Shown in pieces: positions 27,816-37,059 of a stretch of DNA of 64,000 nt. This DNA comes from Rummeliibacillus suwonensis (GTDB taxonomy: Bacteria; Bacillota; Bacilli; Bacillales_A; Planococcaceae). Location of the stretch: NCBI RefSeq assembly GCF_007896435.1, contig NZ_VCBL01000001.1:1455345-1519344 (forward strand), read 5' to 3'. A program made the position numbers and the translations under genes. Within the stretch, counting starts at the first letter, position 1. Each line of letters starts with the position of its first letter. Under the pieces are notes generated by a model that was not told the DNA's origin, made no database searches, and saw nothing but the letters and a program-made list of their open reading frames with translations.

Positions 27816-28445
27816 ATGAATATCTTAAGACTTTTATTGTTTTACTTCGTCGTATTAGCTATAGGCGGTATTTTTACTTGGCTAAAGGTACCTACCAATT
27901 ATTCGATTGCTTTTTTTGTCATTCTTGCTATAGGTCTAGTTGGTTACTACGCATATACTATGACCTCTTCTAAAAATACAAAAGCTATTCTACGTCAAGT
28001 AAGATATCAAAAAAACAACCCAACTTATGCGTATATTTTGGCTATAAAAAATGGTACAAAGGAAGATGAAATCGCAGCACTTGACCGACTCATCAAAAAA
28101 TTTAAAAATCAACTAGATGGGCGAATGGATTATGAATTTCAACGTGCAGTTCGTTTAGGTGATATAGCAAGTGCAAAAAATATTGCCAATTCGATGAAGA
28201 ACGGGCCACTCAAAACGTATAATGTTGCCTATGCAGAAGCTCTATCTGGCAAATATGGAATTGCTCGCCAACAAACATTTTTACAGCCTTGGATGAAGCA
28301 TAGCATAGAAGCTATTATTGCGAAAAAACAAAAAAATAGAGATCGCTATCAGTCAGAAATGGAACTAGCCATTGAAAATTCGAAAGGAATTCAGCGATTG
28401 ATCAACCAAGTGACCTGTGAAAAAACCTTAAAAGAATGGTCATGA
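27816..28445 (+). CDS. Membrane-anchored hypothetical protein
   Basis: A 209-aa protein; ATG 27816 has GGAG seven bases upstream, better than the ATG at 27810. Two hydrophobic helices (about 4-22 and 29-49) are followed by a soluble, basic, helical cytoplasmic part that looks like degenerate tetratrico-type repeats (AALDRLIKKFKN, GDIASAKNIANSM, YAEALSGKYGIARQQ). I do not recognise the family. It precedes a signal peptidase gene but a terminator separates them. Confidence 0.7.
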   Translation: MNILRLLLFYFVVLAIGGIFTWLKVPTNYSIAFFVILAIGLVGYYAYTMTSSKNTKAILRQVRYQKNNPTYAYILAIKNGTKEDEIAALDRLIKKFKNQLDGRMDYEFQRAVRLGDIASAKNIANSMKNGPLKTYNVAYAEALSGKYGIARQQTFLQPWMKHSIEAIIAKKQKNRDRYQSEMELAIENSKGIQRLINQVTCEKTLKEWS

Positions 28446-28452
28446 TACGTAT

Positions 28453-28490
28453 GCGGAGAGACTACCCGAAAAGTAGTGTCTCCTTTTATC
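28453..28490 (+). terminator. Terminator
   Basis: GGAGAGACTAC pairs with GTAGTGTCTCC (one mismatch) before TTTTATC. Confidence 0.75.
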
Positions 28491-28551
28491 TAAATTGAGC
28501 GACAATCTTTTTTGAATCAGATGATTACATAGTAGAAACTAGGCGGATAAA

Positions 28552-29082
28552 ATGAAAAAATATGCAGGATTATATATGGATTTGCGAAATTTTTTCTTAA
28601 CATTAATTGTAATGATATGTTTAGTGATCAGCTTTCGAGCAATTATTTCTCCAGAGATCGTTGTTGGAGATAGTATGGAAAATAATTTACATGAAGACGA
28701 TTATTTGCTATCGAACCGACTTGCATATAGTTATGAAAAACCTCAATATAATGATATTGTCAGTTTCGATGCTGAAATTGTTGCAGGCCATGATTTATTT
28801 ATTAAACGTGTGATTGGTTTGTCAGGTGACCATATCCAGATCAAAAAAAATGTACTGTATCGCAATGGGAAAGCAATCGATGAGCCTTATATCAAAGAAC
28901 CCATGAAGACAAAAGATATCGATATAAAAGTAGGTAAAGGGAAGATATTTGTAATGGGGGACAATCGCAATCATTCGATGGATTCTAGAGATTTCGGCAC
29001 CATTGATTACCAAAAAGAAGTAAAGGCAAAGGTCATGATTCGTTTAAGACCCTTGAACCAAGAATATAAGTATAAAGATTAG
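28552..29082 (+). CDS. sipS: Type I signal peptidase
   Basis: A 176-aa S26 protease with one N-terminal membrane anchor (about 13-32), active outside the membrane where it removes signal peptides from exported proteins. Catalytic S41 is in VGDSMENNL, K85 in FIKRVIGLSGD, and box E is GDNRNHSMDSRDFG. The gene symbol is by family; Bacilli have several paralogs. Several exported proteins with AxA sites are encoded in the window. Confidence 0.88.
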   Translation: MKKYAGLYMDLRNFFLTLIVMICLVISFRAIISPEIVVGDSMENNLHEDDYLLSNRLAYSYEKPQYNDIVSFDAEIVAGHDLFIKRVIGLSGDHIQIKKNVLYRNGKAIDEPYIKEPMKTKDIDIKVGKGKIFVMGDNRNHSMDSRDFGTIDYQKEVKAKVMIRLRPLNQEYKYKD

Positions 29083-29094
29083 CATTTGCAATAA

Positions 29095-29150
29095 AGAGGA
29101 TCATTTAAAAAGGGGGTTGAATAGAAACCTTTTTGAATGATCTTTTTTGC
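29095..29150 (+). terminator. Terminator after signal peptidase gene
   Basis: AGAGGATCATTTAAAAAGG pairs with CCTTTTTGAATGATCTTTT. Confidence 0.85.
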
Positions 29151-29271
29151 TTTATCAAGAACAATGAAATGAATTCACATGGTTATTTTTTTTTTAGAAA
29201 AACGACTTTATAATGTCTAAATTAAAAAGAATAGGGAATACTTTAGATAGTCATGAAAGGAGTTGCTTAAA

Positions 29272-29805
29272 ATGAAAAAAATCTTCTCATTTTTACCATT
29301 ATGTCTTCTAACGATCCTATTATTTGGTTGTGGGGCAAATGATGATAATGCAACAAATGTTGATCAAAACGCGCCCGTTTCAGAAAGTGGAGCGAATGAG
29401 CCTACGGAGACCCAAGAATCTACTGATAATAATGACACAGTTACAGATGATACAACAGACACAACGGACGATACAACTGCTGGGACAGCATTCCCATTCT
29501 CAGAGTTTTCACTAAATGTTGATTATGGCGCCAATCAAGCATATAAGGTAGACTATGAAAATGAAAAAGATGGGTCAGAAGCAACAGTTGAAAAGGAACG
29601 TGAAAATCAGAAAATTGAGGGAAATGAAGCATACGCACAACTGGAACCTTTGTTTAAAAGATTAACATTTACGGACAAAACATCAGATGAAGAAGTTAAA
29701 AAAGAAATCATATCCGTATTCAATATTGATGACACCTATAAGAAAATTAATTTAGAAGTAAAATTTTCAAATGGAACAGAAAAGACATATACATTTACCC
29801 CTTAA
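29272..29805 (+). CDS. YusW-like lipoprotein (copy 1)
   Basis: A 177-aa surface lipoprotein; ATG 29272 follows GAAAGGAG and starts MKKIFSF with lipobox LFGC. A D/T-rich linker (about 25-75) leads to a YusW-like domain of about 95 residues (FPFSEFSLNVDY, LEPLFKRLTFTDKTSDEEV, NLEVKFSNGTEKTY). Function unknown. The next gene encodes a second, diverged copy. Each copy has its own RBS and a perfect terminator lies between them. Confidence 0.78.
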   Translation: MKKIFSFLPLCLLTILLFGCGANDDNATNVDQNAPVSESGANEPTETQESTDNNDTVTDDTTDTTDDTTAGTAFPFSEFSLNVDYGANQAYKVDYENEKDGSEATVEKERENQKIEGNEAYAQLEPLFKRLTFTDKTSDEEVKKEIISVFNIDDTYKKINLEVKFSNGTEKTYTFTP

Positions 29806-29826
29806 TGGATTATTATGAAATGTGAA

Positions 29827-29875
29827 AATAACGTAAAAAGTGGATGCACAATCACTTTTTACGTTATTTTTTTTG
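29827..29875 (+). terminator. Terminator between the YusW-like genes
   Basis: AATAACGTAAAAAGTG pairs perfectly with CACTTTTTACGTTATT and is followed by TTTTTT. Confidence 0.93.
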
Positions 29876-29936
29876 AGAAATGAATGAATCATTTTTGAAA
29901 AGGACATAGTGAGAGTAGGCGAAAGGAGCTGTTGAT

Positions 29937-30410
29937 ATGAGAAATCGGGTAAATTATGTATGGATGATTTTATTAGTACTTATACTATTGGGTTGCAGAA
30001 ATGATCCATCAGCCATTAACAGTGATGAAATGGTAGCTGTTTCTGCAAATAGCTCACATCCTGTCAATTCAAATGAACCTAACATCAATTCGCCACTCCG
30101 CTTTATCGATTTTTCATTAGATATAGAGTATCCCAACGATCAATCCTTAGAAGTTGAATATGAGAAAAAGTCTATTGGCATTGAAGTCAAATTTGAAGAT
30201 GAGAGAACGTATGAAAAAAAGATTGGAAAAGATGCATTGGTAAAGATTCATCCTTTGTTAAAAAAATTAAAGTTCAATAAAAGTACCCCTGATGCAGATG
30301 TTAAAAAAGAAATCCTATCTATATTTAATGTTGAAGATTCCTATCGAAAAATAGAATTAGAAGTCAAATTTTCCGATGGAATTGAGAAAGAATTTCATTT
30401 TTATCCTTAA
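29937..30410 (+). CDS. YusW-like lipoprotein (copy 2)
   Basis: A 157-aa lipoprotein with a short signal (LILLGC lipobox) and a shorter linker than copy 1. Its C-terminal 95 residues align with copy 1: FIDFSLDIEY, HPLLKKLKFNKSTPDADV, ILSIFNVEDSYRKIELEVKFSDG. It is a diverged tandem duplicate. The RBS is AAAGGAG. No cofactor motif is visible and the role is unknown. Confidence 0.77.
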   Translation: MRNRVNYVWMILLVLILLGCRNDPSAINSDEMVAVSANSSHPVNSNEPNINSPLRFIDFSLDIEYPNDQSLEVEYEKKSIGIEVKFEDERTYEKKIGKDALVKIHPLLKKLKFNKSTPDADVKKEILSIFNVEDSYRKIELEVKFSDGIEKEFHFYP

Positions 30411-30484
30411 AGTTGAGGTTCTTGACAATTAAATTACCAAATTTATTCTCTTTTCCCCTGCATTAAAACATTAAATCATGGCAT

Positions 30485-30520
30485 ATAAAAAACCACCCGC
30501 AACAAGGAGAGCGGGTGGCA
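30485..30520 (-). terminator. Terminator of dctP
   Basis: CCACCCGC pairs with GCGGGTGG; read on the minus strand it runs into TTTTTTAT. Confidence 0.9.
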
Positions 30521-30572
30521 TTATCGAAAGTCATTGTCAAGGAGATCGAATTCCTTTTATGACGGTCTGCTA

Positions 30573-31847
30573 TTAATGAGTGTGTGCATGTTTTAATTTG
30601 ATTTCTTCTTCTAATTGGTGATGTTGTTCAGAATTGAATTCTTTTTCTGTTTTTGCAATAACAACTGTAGCAACTGAGTTACCAATGATATTTGTAATAG
30701 CACGAGACTCAGACATGAAACGGTCGACACCAATTAGTAGTGCGATACCTTCTACAGGAATCATCGGGAATGCAGCCAATGTTGCTGCTAAAGTGATGAA
30801 GCCTGAACCGGTTACCCCTGCAGCACCCTTAGAGGTAATCATTAAAATACCTAATAAGTAAATTTGTTGCCATAATGATAGATCCACATTATAAGCTTGT
30901 GCGATAAACATGGCAGCCATTGATAAATAAATAGATGTACCATCTAAGTTGAAAGAATATCCAGTTGGGACTACTAAACCAACTACTTGTTTTGAACATC
31001 CGAACTTTTCAAGCTTTTGCATAATCAATGGTAATGCTGATTCTGAAGAAGATGTACCTAAAACAAGGAATAGTTCATCCTTAATATAAGCAATGAATTT
31101 AAAAATATTGAAACCAAAGAATTTTGCGATTAGTCCAAGAACAACAATTACAAATAGTGCCATTGTTGTATAAACGCCAAGCATCAGCTTACCTAATGAC
31201 CACAATGATGATAAACCAAAGTTACCGATTGTAAATGCCATAGCACCGAATGCACCGATTGGCGAAATCTTCATAATCATATTGATGATTTTAAAGAAGA
31301 TTTCTGAAACTTGATCGCAAAGTTTGATAACTGGTTTGACTGGTTCACCAATGGATGCAGCAGCTACCCCAAATAAAATCGCACAGAATAATACGGGTAA
31401 TAATTCACCGTTTGCAAGAGAACCGAAAAAGTTATCTGGAATAATGTTTGTAATAAATGCTACAAAACCATGATTGGATTCAGCAGCTTGTTTCGTGAAC
31501 TGAGTAACAGCTCCTGCATCTACAGATGATGTATCTAAGCCTTTGCCGGGTTGGATGATATGAACAACGATCAAACCGATTGCTAATGCAATGGATGAAA
31601 CGACTTCAAAATAAATAAGTGCTTTGCCGCCAATAGTACCAACTTTCTTTAAATTGCCCATTCCTCCAATACCTGTGACAACAGTTAAGAATATGATTGG
31701 GGCAATTAACATTTTGATGAGTTTGATAAAGATATCAGCTAATATCTTCAGCTGAGCACCAAAACTAGGGAATAAAGCGCCTACAATAATCCCTAAGATA
31801 ATTGCGCAAATTACTTGAACAGTTAAGTTTTTAAAATTAATTCTCAT
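30573..31847 (-). CDS. dctP: C4-dicarboxylate/proton symporter
   Basis: A 424-aa DAACS transporter; ATG 31847 (MRINFKNLTVQV) is preferred because AAGAAGG lies seven bases upstream. Motifs SSSESALP, SFNLDGTSIY and TSKGAAGVTGSGF mark the substrate and cation sites. B. subtilis DctP imports succinate, fumarate and malate under DctS-DctR control. Here the same set surrounds it, with a binding-protein gene upstream on the same strand and the two-component genes divergent. A perfect cre site lies 36 bases upstream. The C-terminal tail ends in a His-rich HAHTH. Confidence 0.87.
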   Translation of the reverse strand: MRINFKNLTVQVICAIILGIIVGALFPSFGAQLKILADIFIKLIKMLIAPIIFLTVVTGIGGMGNLKKVGTIGGKALIYFEVVSSIALAIGLIVVHIIQPGKGLDTSSVDAGAVTQFTKQAAESNHGFVAFITNIIPDNFFGSLANGELLPVLFCAILFGVAAASIGEPVKPVIKLCDQVSEIFFKIINMIMKISPIGAFGAMAFTIGNFGLSSLWSLGKLMLGVYTTMALFVIVVLGLIAKFFGFNIFKFIAYIKDELFLVLGTSSSESALPLIMQKLEKFGCSKQVVGLVVPTGYSFNLDGTSIYLSMAAMFIAQAYNVDLSLWQQIYLLGILMITSKGAAGVTGSGFITLAATLAAFPMIPVEGIALLIGVDRFMSESRAITNIIGNSVATVVIAKTEKEFNSEQHHQLEEEIKLKHAHTH

Positions 31848-31882
31848 AGCCATGCCTTCTTTGTGAGTAGAGTTTTCTGTTT

Positions 31883-31896
31883 TGTTATCGCTTACA
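31883..31896 (-). promoter_or_regulatory. Perfect CcpA cre site upstream of dctP
   Basis: Read on the minus strand the bases are TGTAAGCGATAACA, a full match to TGWNANCGNTNWCA. It predicts catabolite repression of C4-dicarboxylate uptake. Further upstream, 31950-31971 carries two spaced TTTTGGTC elements, the second followed by TTA, as upstream of the paralog; this could be the DctR site. Confidence 0.75.
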
Positions 31897-32108
31897 TGAA
31901 TTATCATACTACGATTATCATAAAAACGATTATTATGGTGATAAAACTCTTTTTGGTCATTTTGGTCTTATCATGTATATTAGTTCTACATTATTCGACA
32001 AAACCAGTCATAGCAATGAATAAGAAAAATTTGTGAAGAAATGGCTGTTTTCAAAAATTTTTTGAGTTCTCATGAATTAAGCTCTTTTTGTACTAATACA
32101 GAACGATT

Positions 32109-33155
32109 TTAATGATGAATCTCAGAACGAATTTCTTCCAAAAAGGTTGAGTTTATGTTCTTTTCATAGGAAGAATAAAGTGGTTTGAATTTTTTCTCCC
32201 ATTTTTTCTGTTCTGCAACAGATAATGTATTGAGATCGATATTGGGATCTTTTTTTAGTTTCTCTAAATCTTGCTGATTCAATTTCTTGGCTATTTGAAA
32301 ATTCCATTCAGTTGCTTCTTGCATAGCTTCCACAACATCATCTTGAAGATCTTGAGGAAGACTATTCCAGAAATCCTCATTCATTAAAACGGCATAGCCT
32401 AATAAACCATGATTCGTCAAAGTAATATGATTTTGGACTTTATAAAATCCTTTCGAATAAATGTTAGACAAGGTGTTTTCCTGAGCATCAATCTTATGCT
32501 TCTCGACTTCTGTATATAATTCGTCAAAAGAAGTATTAATCGAACTTGCACCTAGTAGCTCAAACTGTGATTGTAATACATGGCTTGGCATCGTACGGAC
32601 CTTTAAGTTTTTAAAATCTTCCCATTTCAACAATGGCTTTTTCTCAGAACTCATCTGTTTGAAGCCGTTATTCCAAAAAGCCAATCCTTTAATATTGACA
32701 CGATTTAACTGATTGAGTAATTGTTCACCAATGCGCCCATTTAAGACATCTTTTACTTCTTCATCAGTGTGAAATAGATAAGGTAAATCTAATATTTCCC
32801 ATGTAGGAATTGTTTTTGTCATTTTAGAAAAGGTTGGGGCGATCATTTGAACATCATTGTTTTGTAATGCTTTTAACTCATTGTTATCATTATAGAGCAT
32901 GCCATTTGGATAGATCACGACATGGATGCGTCCATTTGATTTTTGTTCTAAAATCTCCGCAAATTTTATAGCAGCTTGCCCTTTGGGTGTATCTTCCGCA
33001 ACGACATGGCTAAAGTTAATAACGATTTGTTTATTTAATCCTTGTTGTTCCTCATCCACCGGTAGCATGGCATTTGGCCAAACCTGCTGCCTATAGCATA
33101 TAGCACCAAGGAGCAGCACAATTGTTAAAATGGCGGTTGTGATATATACTTTCAT
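32109..33155 (-). CDS. dctB: C4-dicarboxylate-binding protein, TRAP-type SBP fold
   Basis: A 348-aa exported protein with an N-terminal membrane anchor (about 5-24, no lipobox) and a TRAP DctP-type binding fold: VINFSHVVAEDTPKGQAA, the substrate arginine region LKVRTMPSHVLQSQFELLGAS, and LTNHGLLGYAVLMNEDFW. No TRAP membrane genes (DctQM) are present. B. subtilis DctB is not a transporter part but an extracellular co-sensor for the kinase DctS; the neighbouring dctS-dctR genes, divergent from it, support that role here. Confidence 0.85.
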   Translation of the reverse strand: MKVYITTAILTIVLLLGAICYRQQVWPNAMLPVDEEQQGLNKQIVINFSHVVAEDTPKGQAAIKFAEILEQKSNGRIHVVIYPNGMLYNDNNELKALQNNDVQMIAPTFSKMTKTIPTWEILDLPYLFHTDEEVKDVLNGRIGEQLLNQLNRVNIKGLAFWNNGFKQMSSEKKPLLKWEDFKNLKVRTMPSHVLQSQFELLGASSINTSFDELYTEVEKHKIDAQENTLSNIYSKGFYKVQNHITLTNHGLLGYAVLMNEDFWNSLPQDLQDDVVEAMQEATEWNFQIAKKLNQQDLEKLKKDPNIDLNTLSVAEQKKWEKKFKPLYSSYEKNINSTFLEEIRSEIHH

Positions 33156-33245
33156 GCAATCACCAACATTTTGATATTTTCTTTCTATTCTAACATAATT
33201 CCTAATGATACAATATTCTTATACTAGCAGATTGGGGGAAGAACG

Positions 33246-34844
33246 GTGAAACAGAAGCAACATCTGTCTATGAATGGTAAAATCATGTCGCTCACCTTCT
33301 TCATCATCATGTTTTCATTTTTAGTAGCTGGGATTTTTGTGATTGGGAATATTTTATCTACAAAAGAAAAAGAACTTGGAAACCAAGCCATGCTGATCGC
33401 AAGAACAGTTGCTAAGCTTCCTGAAGTTCAACATGAATTGACAGCAGATAAAAAAATAACAGATCAAGCAAAAACAATTAATGAAGTAATCGAAGGAATC
33501 CGTATTATCAACAAAGCAGAATATATTGTGGTTTTAAATATGGAACATATTCGTTTATCGCATCCTGTCAAAGAATTGATCGGCAAAAAATCGAAAACTA
33601 GTGATGAAAATGCCGCTTTTGCAGAACATTATTATCTATCCAAGGCAAAAGGAGAAGCAGGTACAACAATACGTGCATTTGTTCCTATTATGGATGCGAA
33701 TCACCAACAGATCGGTGTAGTCATTGTAGGATATACCTTGCCTACTATCGTTGAAATTTTATATGGCATCCGTAAAGAAATTTTAATTGCAACATTGTTA
33801 TCCTTATTGTTTGGAGCATGGGGCGCATGGTTGCTTGGTCGGAACATGAAGAAGCAAATGTTTGATCTAGAGCCTCATGAAATAGCGGAAATGTATACAG
33901 AGCGGACAGAAACATTTAATGCGATGCATGAAGGAATCATAGCCATCGATAATGATTTCACGGTGACCATTTTCAATACAAAGGCAAAGCAAATTTTAGG
34001 TGTTGAAGAAGAAAGCCTAGTGGGGAAGAAAATATATCATATTTTGCCCGATACCCGCTTGCCCGAAATCCTTGATTATAACCGCCCGATTTATAATAAG
34101 GAATTATTCATTAACCAACATAATATTATGAGCAATCGTGTACCTATTGAAGTCGATGGTAAGATGGTGGGCGCAATGGCCATATTCCAAGATCGTACAG
34201 AAGTGAAAAAATTGGCTGAAGAGCTGACAGGTGTCAAAGAATTTGTACAAGCGTTACGAATTCAAAATCATGAGCATAAGAATAAAATCCATACAATTGC
34301 CGGGCTTTTACAGCTTGGTCATTATGAACAGGCGCTTAGTTATATAAAAGAGGTAAAAGAAAAACAAGATGATATCGCCAATTTTCTAAATGACCGTATT
34401 AAAAATCAAAATATTTCTGGATTGTTATTGAGTAAGATCAATCATGGGAAAGAGCTTGGAATTGATGTGGAAATTGATATGAACAGTCAATTGACATACT
34501 TGCCAGAACAATTAGATTTTAACGATTTTGTTGTGATCATCGGAAACTTGATCGAAAATGCTTTTGATGCCTTGCAATTAGCAAAAAAGGATGATAAAAA
34601 AGTGATGATTAGTATCGATCAGGATGATGAGATTTTATCGATCTTAGTGGAAGATAATGGTGTTGGGATGTCAGAAGAAGTGATTAAACGTATTTTTGAT
34701 AATGGCTATACAACGAAAAAAAATGAAAATCATGGAATCGGTCTTTATCTCATTCAGGATATCGTCAAAAAATTAGACGGAACAATCGATGTCACGAGTA
34801 CACCTGGTGAAGGAACAAGCATTTTTGTTACATTTTACGTATAA
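33246..34844 (+). CDS. dctS: C4-dicarboxylate sensor histidine kinase (DcuS/CitA class)
   Basis: A 532-aa kinase with a GTG start at 33246 behind GGGGGAAG. TM1 about 12-34; extracellular sCache/PDC sensor with the ligand motif R103-LSHP; TM2 about 178-197; a PAS domain (about 215-320); then an SpoOB-type dimerisation helix with NHEHKNKIHTI (phosphohistidine H342) and an HATPase domain with N in NLIENAFDAL, DNGVGM and GIGLYLIQD. It should sense extracellular dicarboxylate with DctB and phosphorylate DctR. Confidence 0.9.
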   Translation: MKQKQHLSMNGKIMSLTFFIIMFSFLVAGIFVIGNILSTKEKELGNQAMLIARTVAKLPEVQHELTADKKITDQAKTINEVIEGIRIINKAEYIVVLNMEHIRLSHPVKELIGKKSKTSDENAAFAEHYYLSKAKGEAGTTIRAFVPIMDANHQQIGVVIVGYTLPTIVEILYGIRKEILIATLLSLLFGAWGAWLLGRNMKKQMFDLEPHEIAEMYTERTETFNAMHEGIIAIDNDFTVTIFNTKAKQILGVEEESLVGKKIYHILPDTRLPEILDYNRPIYNKELFINQHNIMSNRVPIEVDGKMVGAMAIFQDRTEVKKLAEELTGVKEFVQALRIQNHEHKNKIHTIAGLLQLGHYEQALSYIKEVKEKQDDIANFLNDRIKNQNISGLLLSKINHGKELGIDVEIDMNSQLTYLPEQLDFNDFVVIIGNLIENAFDALQLAKKDDKKVMISIDQDDEILSILVEDNGVGMSEEVIKRIFDNGYTTKKNENHGIGLYLIQDIVKKLDGTIDVTSTPGEGTSIFVTFYV

Positions 34845-34858
34845 AAGGGGATGAAATA

Positions 34859-35542
34859 ATGCAACCGATACAGGTTCTATTAATAGAAGACGATCCAATG
34901 GTCCGACAAGTAAATCGCCAGTTTATCGAGCAGGTTCCAGGCTATTCTTTAATAGGTACTGCCAAAAATGGTATGGAAGGCATTCAGCAAATAAAACAAC
35001 TAAAACCGGATCTTGTTTTTATGGATATTTTTATGCCTGAGCAAGATGGTATTGAGACGTTGAAAAAAATACGTGAAAAAGGGCTTAAAGTGGATGTCAT
35101 TGCTGTTACAGCAGCTAATGATATGAAGACCATTCAGAAAATGCTCCAATTAGGGGTTTTTGATTATATTATGAAACCATTTTCCTTTGAACGTATGAAG
35201 CATACATTACAAAATTATCGTCAATATAAAAACAAAATGGAGGAAAAAAGCGAGATGACTCAAAAGGAGCTTGATGCACTCCTTCATCATCAACTAAAGC
35301 CGCATCAACCTGATATAAAGCTACCTAAAGGCTTGAATGCTTCTACACTCGAAAAAATTGTTTCTTTTATCGGTACTCAGGAGCAATCAGTTTCTGCGGA
35401 AGAAGTAGCTAATGGTGTAGGTCTTGCACGAGTGACTGCACGTAGGTATTTAGATTATCTTGAAAAGCAAAACAAAGTGAAAATCGATATTCAATATGGT
35501 GGTGTTGGACGACCAGTGAACCAATATCGATTGATTCAGTAG
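34859..35542 (+). CDS. dctR: C4-dicarboxylate response regulator (CitB family)
   Basis: A 227-aa regulator 14 bases after dctS. The receiver holds D56 in VFMDIFMPEQDG, ED-D near the N-terminus and K in YIMKPFSFER. The C-terminal half has a helix-turn-helix (SAEEVANGVGLARVTARRYLDYL) and the family-typical GGVGRPVNQYRL tail. It is expected to activate dctP. A shared TTTTGGTCTTA motif upstream of both symporter genes is a candidate target. Confidence 0.9.
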   Translation: MQPIQVLLIEDDPMVRQVNRQFIEQVPGYSLIGTAKNGMEGIQQIKQLKPDLVFMDIFMPEQDGIETLKKIREKGLKVDVIAVTAANDMKTIQKMLQLGVFDYIMKPFSFERMKHTLQNYRQYKNKMEEKSEMTQKELDALLHHQLKPHQPDIKLPKGLNASTLEKIVSFIGTQEQSVSAEEVANGVGLARVTARRYLDYLEKQNKVKIDIQYGGVGRPVNQYRLIQ

Positions 35543-35711
35543 AACAGATAGATGTGGTGAATCTTGCGCATGAGGTAAAAGTAGTTTCTTATGATTCAAA
35601 GTGACCAATATTATAGCTGAAATACCCGTGTGATCTACTGCAAGATGAGATTATTGCAATTCACCATATTGGCAGTATTTCTATTTCAAACATGCCCACA
35701 AAACCAATCAT

Positions 35712-35752
35712 CGAAAAAAGAGAGCATTCTATGCGATTTGCTCTCTTTTTTT
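35712..35752. terminator. Bidirectional terminator between dctR and the MFS gene
   Basis: AAAAAAGAGAGCA pairs with TTGCTCTCTTTTTT. The minus-strand gene's stop codon (35729-35731) falls inside the hairpin loop, so the last MFS codons form part of the stem. Confidence 0.88.
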
Positions 35753-36961
35753 GGAGTGATATAAACCAAAATAGATAAAAAGTATACCAATGATAATAAT
35801 GCAAGCGATCCAAAGGGACATTTGCCAAGGTGAAAAATATATACTTAAAATCAAGGCAGAACTACTTAACATGGACGCGCCACTAAAACTAAGACTAGAA
35901 AATGCTAGATAGGAGCCCCGTTGGTTTTCAGGTATACAATTCGCCTGTTCTGTTTGAAAGACAGGCGAATACATCAATTCACCCAGTGTTGCAATGGCAG
36001 AAAAGAGTATTAACAAAGAAAAATGATTGGCTGAAGTCAATAAACTATATCCTATGCAATAAATGATGAGGCCTATTAATAGAGAGCGCTTATTCGATAA
36101 ATGGCTTGTCCATTTTGACACTAAAAATGTAAAACAAACCACTAACAGTGTATTTTCAAAGTTTAAAATACTATACATACGTACTCCCTCAATTTGAATA
36201 TTCAATATCGATATCGTTTCAAATGTTTCTTTTAAACGTACGCTAATATAGTTGCTAAGTGATAATTCCGCTGTAAATACACACATGAAGCCAATAACCA
36301 ATTGGACAAATCGTCTATCGTTTAGTGCTGTTCGATAACTTTGGACCAGGTCGATCAACATATTATGATGGCTGCTTTTTCTAACAGGTACTCGTTCATC
36401 CTTTAACCATATGAAATAAGCAATCGCAATCATGTAAGAAATAACTGTCAACATGATAAACAGTAGTATTTGATGGTTCAGGTAGAGTAGCCCTCCTAAT
36501 ATAGCTCCGAGACTAATAGATAAGTTGGTAAACCAATATTCAATCGTATAAACCGTTTTTCGATTTTCTGTATTCGTTGAATCTAAGATAATAGCTTCTA
36601 AAGCAGGCCGACCGATGTTATTCGAAAAGATAAATAGCAAATAGAATAGGGTAAACCAATATATAGGTCTTTTTTCAGGAAAAAGACAAAGTGTTAACAA
36701 TAAGAGCAATGTAGGTGTAATAGTAGAAGTCCAATAAAGAATTTTCCTTCGTTTAAAACGATCTGCTAAATAACCACCAACTATTCCAGCAATAAAATTT
36801 ACACCAACTGCAATAAGCAATATGGTGCCTGCATATACTTTGCTTTTCTCCTGTGTAAAGAATAAAGCCATAAATGGCATCACTGAATTTGAAGCGATCC
36901 GATTAAAAAATGATGTAAATAAGCGTAACTTGATATTTTGCGGGAGTTGTAAAATATTCAT
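35729..36961 (-). CDS. Major facilitator superfamily transporter
   Basis: A 410-aa, 12-TM transporter (ATG 36961 after GAGG). The MFS motif A-like loop between TM2 and TM3 is GGYLADRFKRRKILYW. It is divergent from the SgrR-type regulator gene with only about 100 bases between. SgrR genes in Enterobacteria control the sugar efflux protein SetA, and Bacilli often keep an SgrR/MFS pair, so efflux of a small sugar-like solute is a guess. Substrate unknown. Confidence 0.82.
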   Translation of the reverse strand: MNILQLPQNIKLRLFTSFFNRIASNSVMPFMALFFTQEKSKVYAGTILLIAVGVNFIAGIVGGYLADRFKRRKILYWTSTITPTLLLLLTLCLFPEKRPIYWFTLFYLLFIFSNNIGRPALEAIILDSTNTENRKTVYTIEYWFTNLSISLGAILGGLLYLNHQILLFIMLTVISYMIAIAYFIWLKDERVPVRKSSHHNMLIDLVQSYRTALNDRRFVQLVIGFMCVFTAELSLSNYISVRLKETFETISILNIQIEGVRMYSILNFENTLLVVCFTFLVSKWTSHLSNKRSLLIGLIIYCIGYSLLTSANHFSLLILFSAIATLGELMYSPVFQTEQANCIPENQRGSYLAFSSLSFSGASMLSSSALILSIYFSPWQMSLWIACIIIIGILFIYFGLYHSKKREQIA

Positions 36962-37059
36962 GTTGGTCACCTCTTTCTTTTCAATAATGTTAAACTAGAC
37001 TTATAATGTTAAAAACAGACAATTTATAATAGGATGTCCTGTTTTGAAAGGAAAAGAAG

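Noticed and set aside
32109-33155. TRAP transporter assignment for the binding protein
   Set aside because: No DctQ/DctM membrane genes are adjacent, while dctS, dctR and dctP are, so the DctB co-sensor role fits better.
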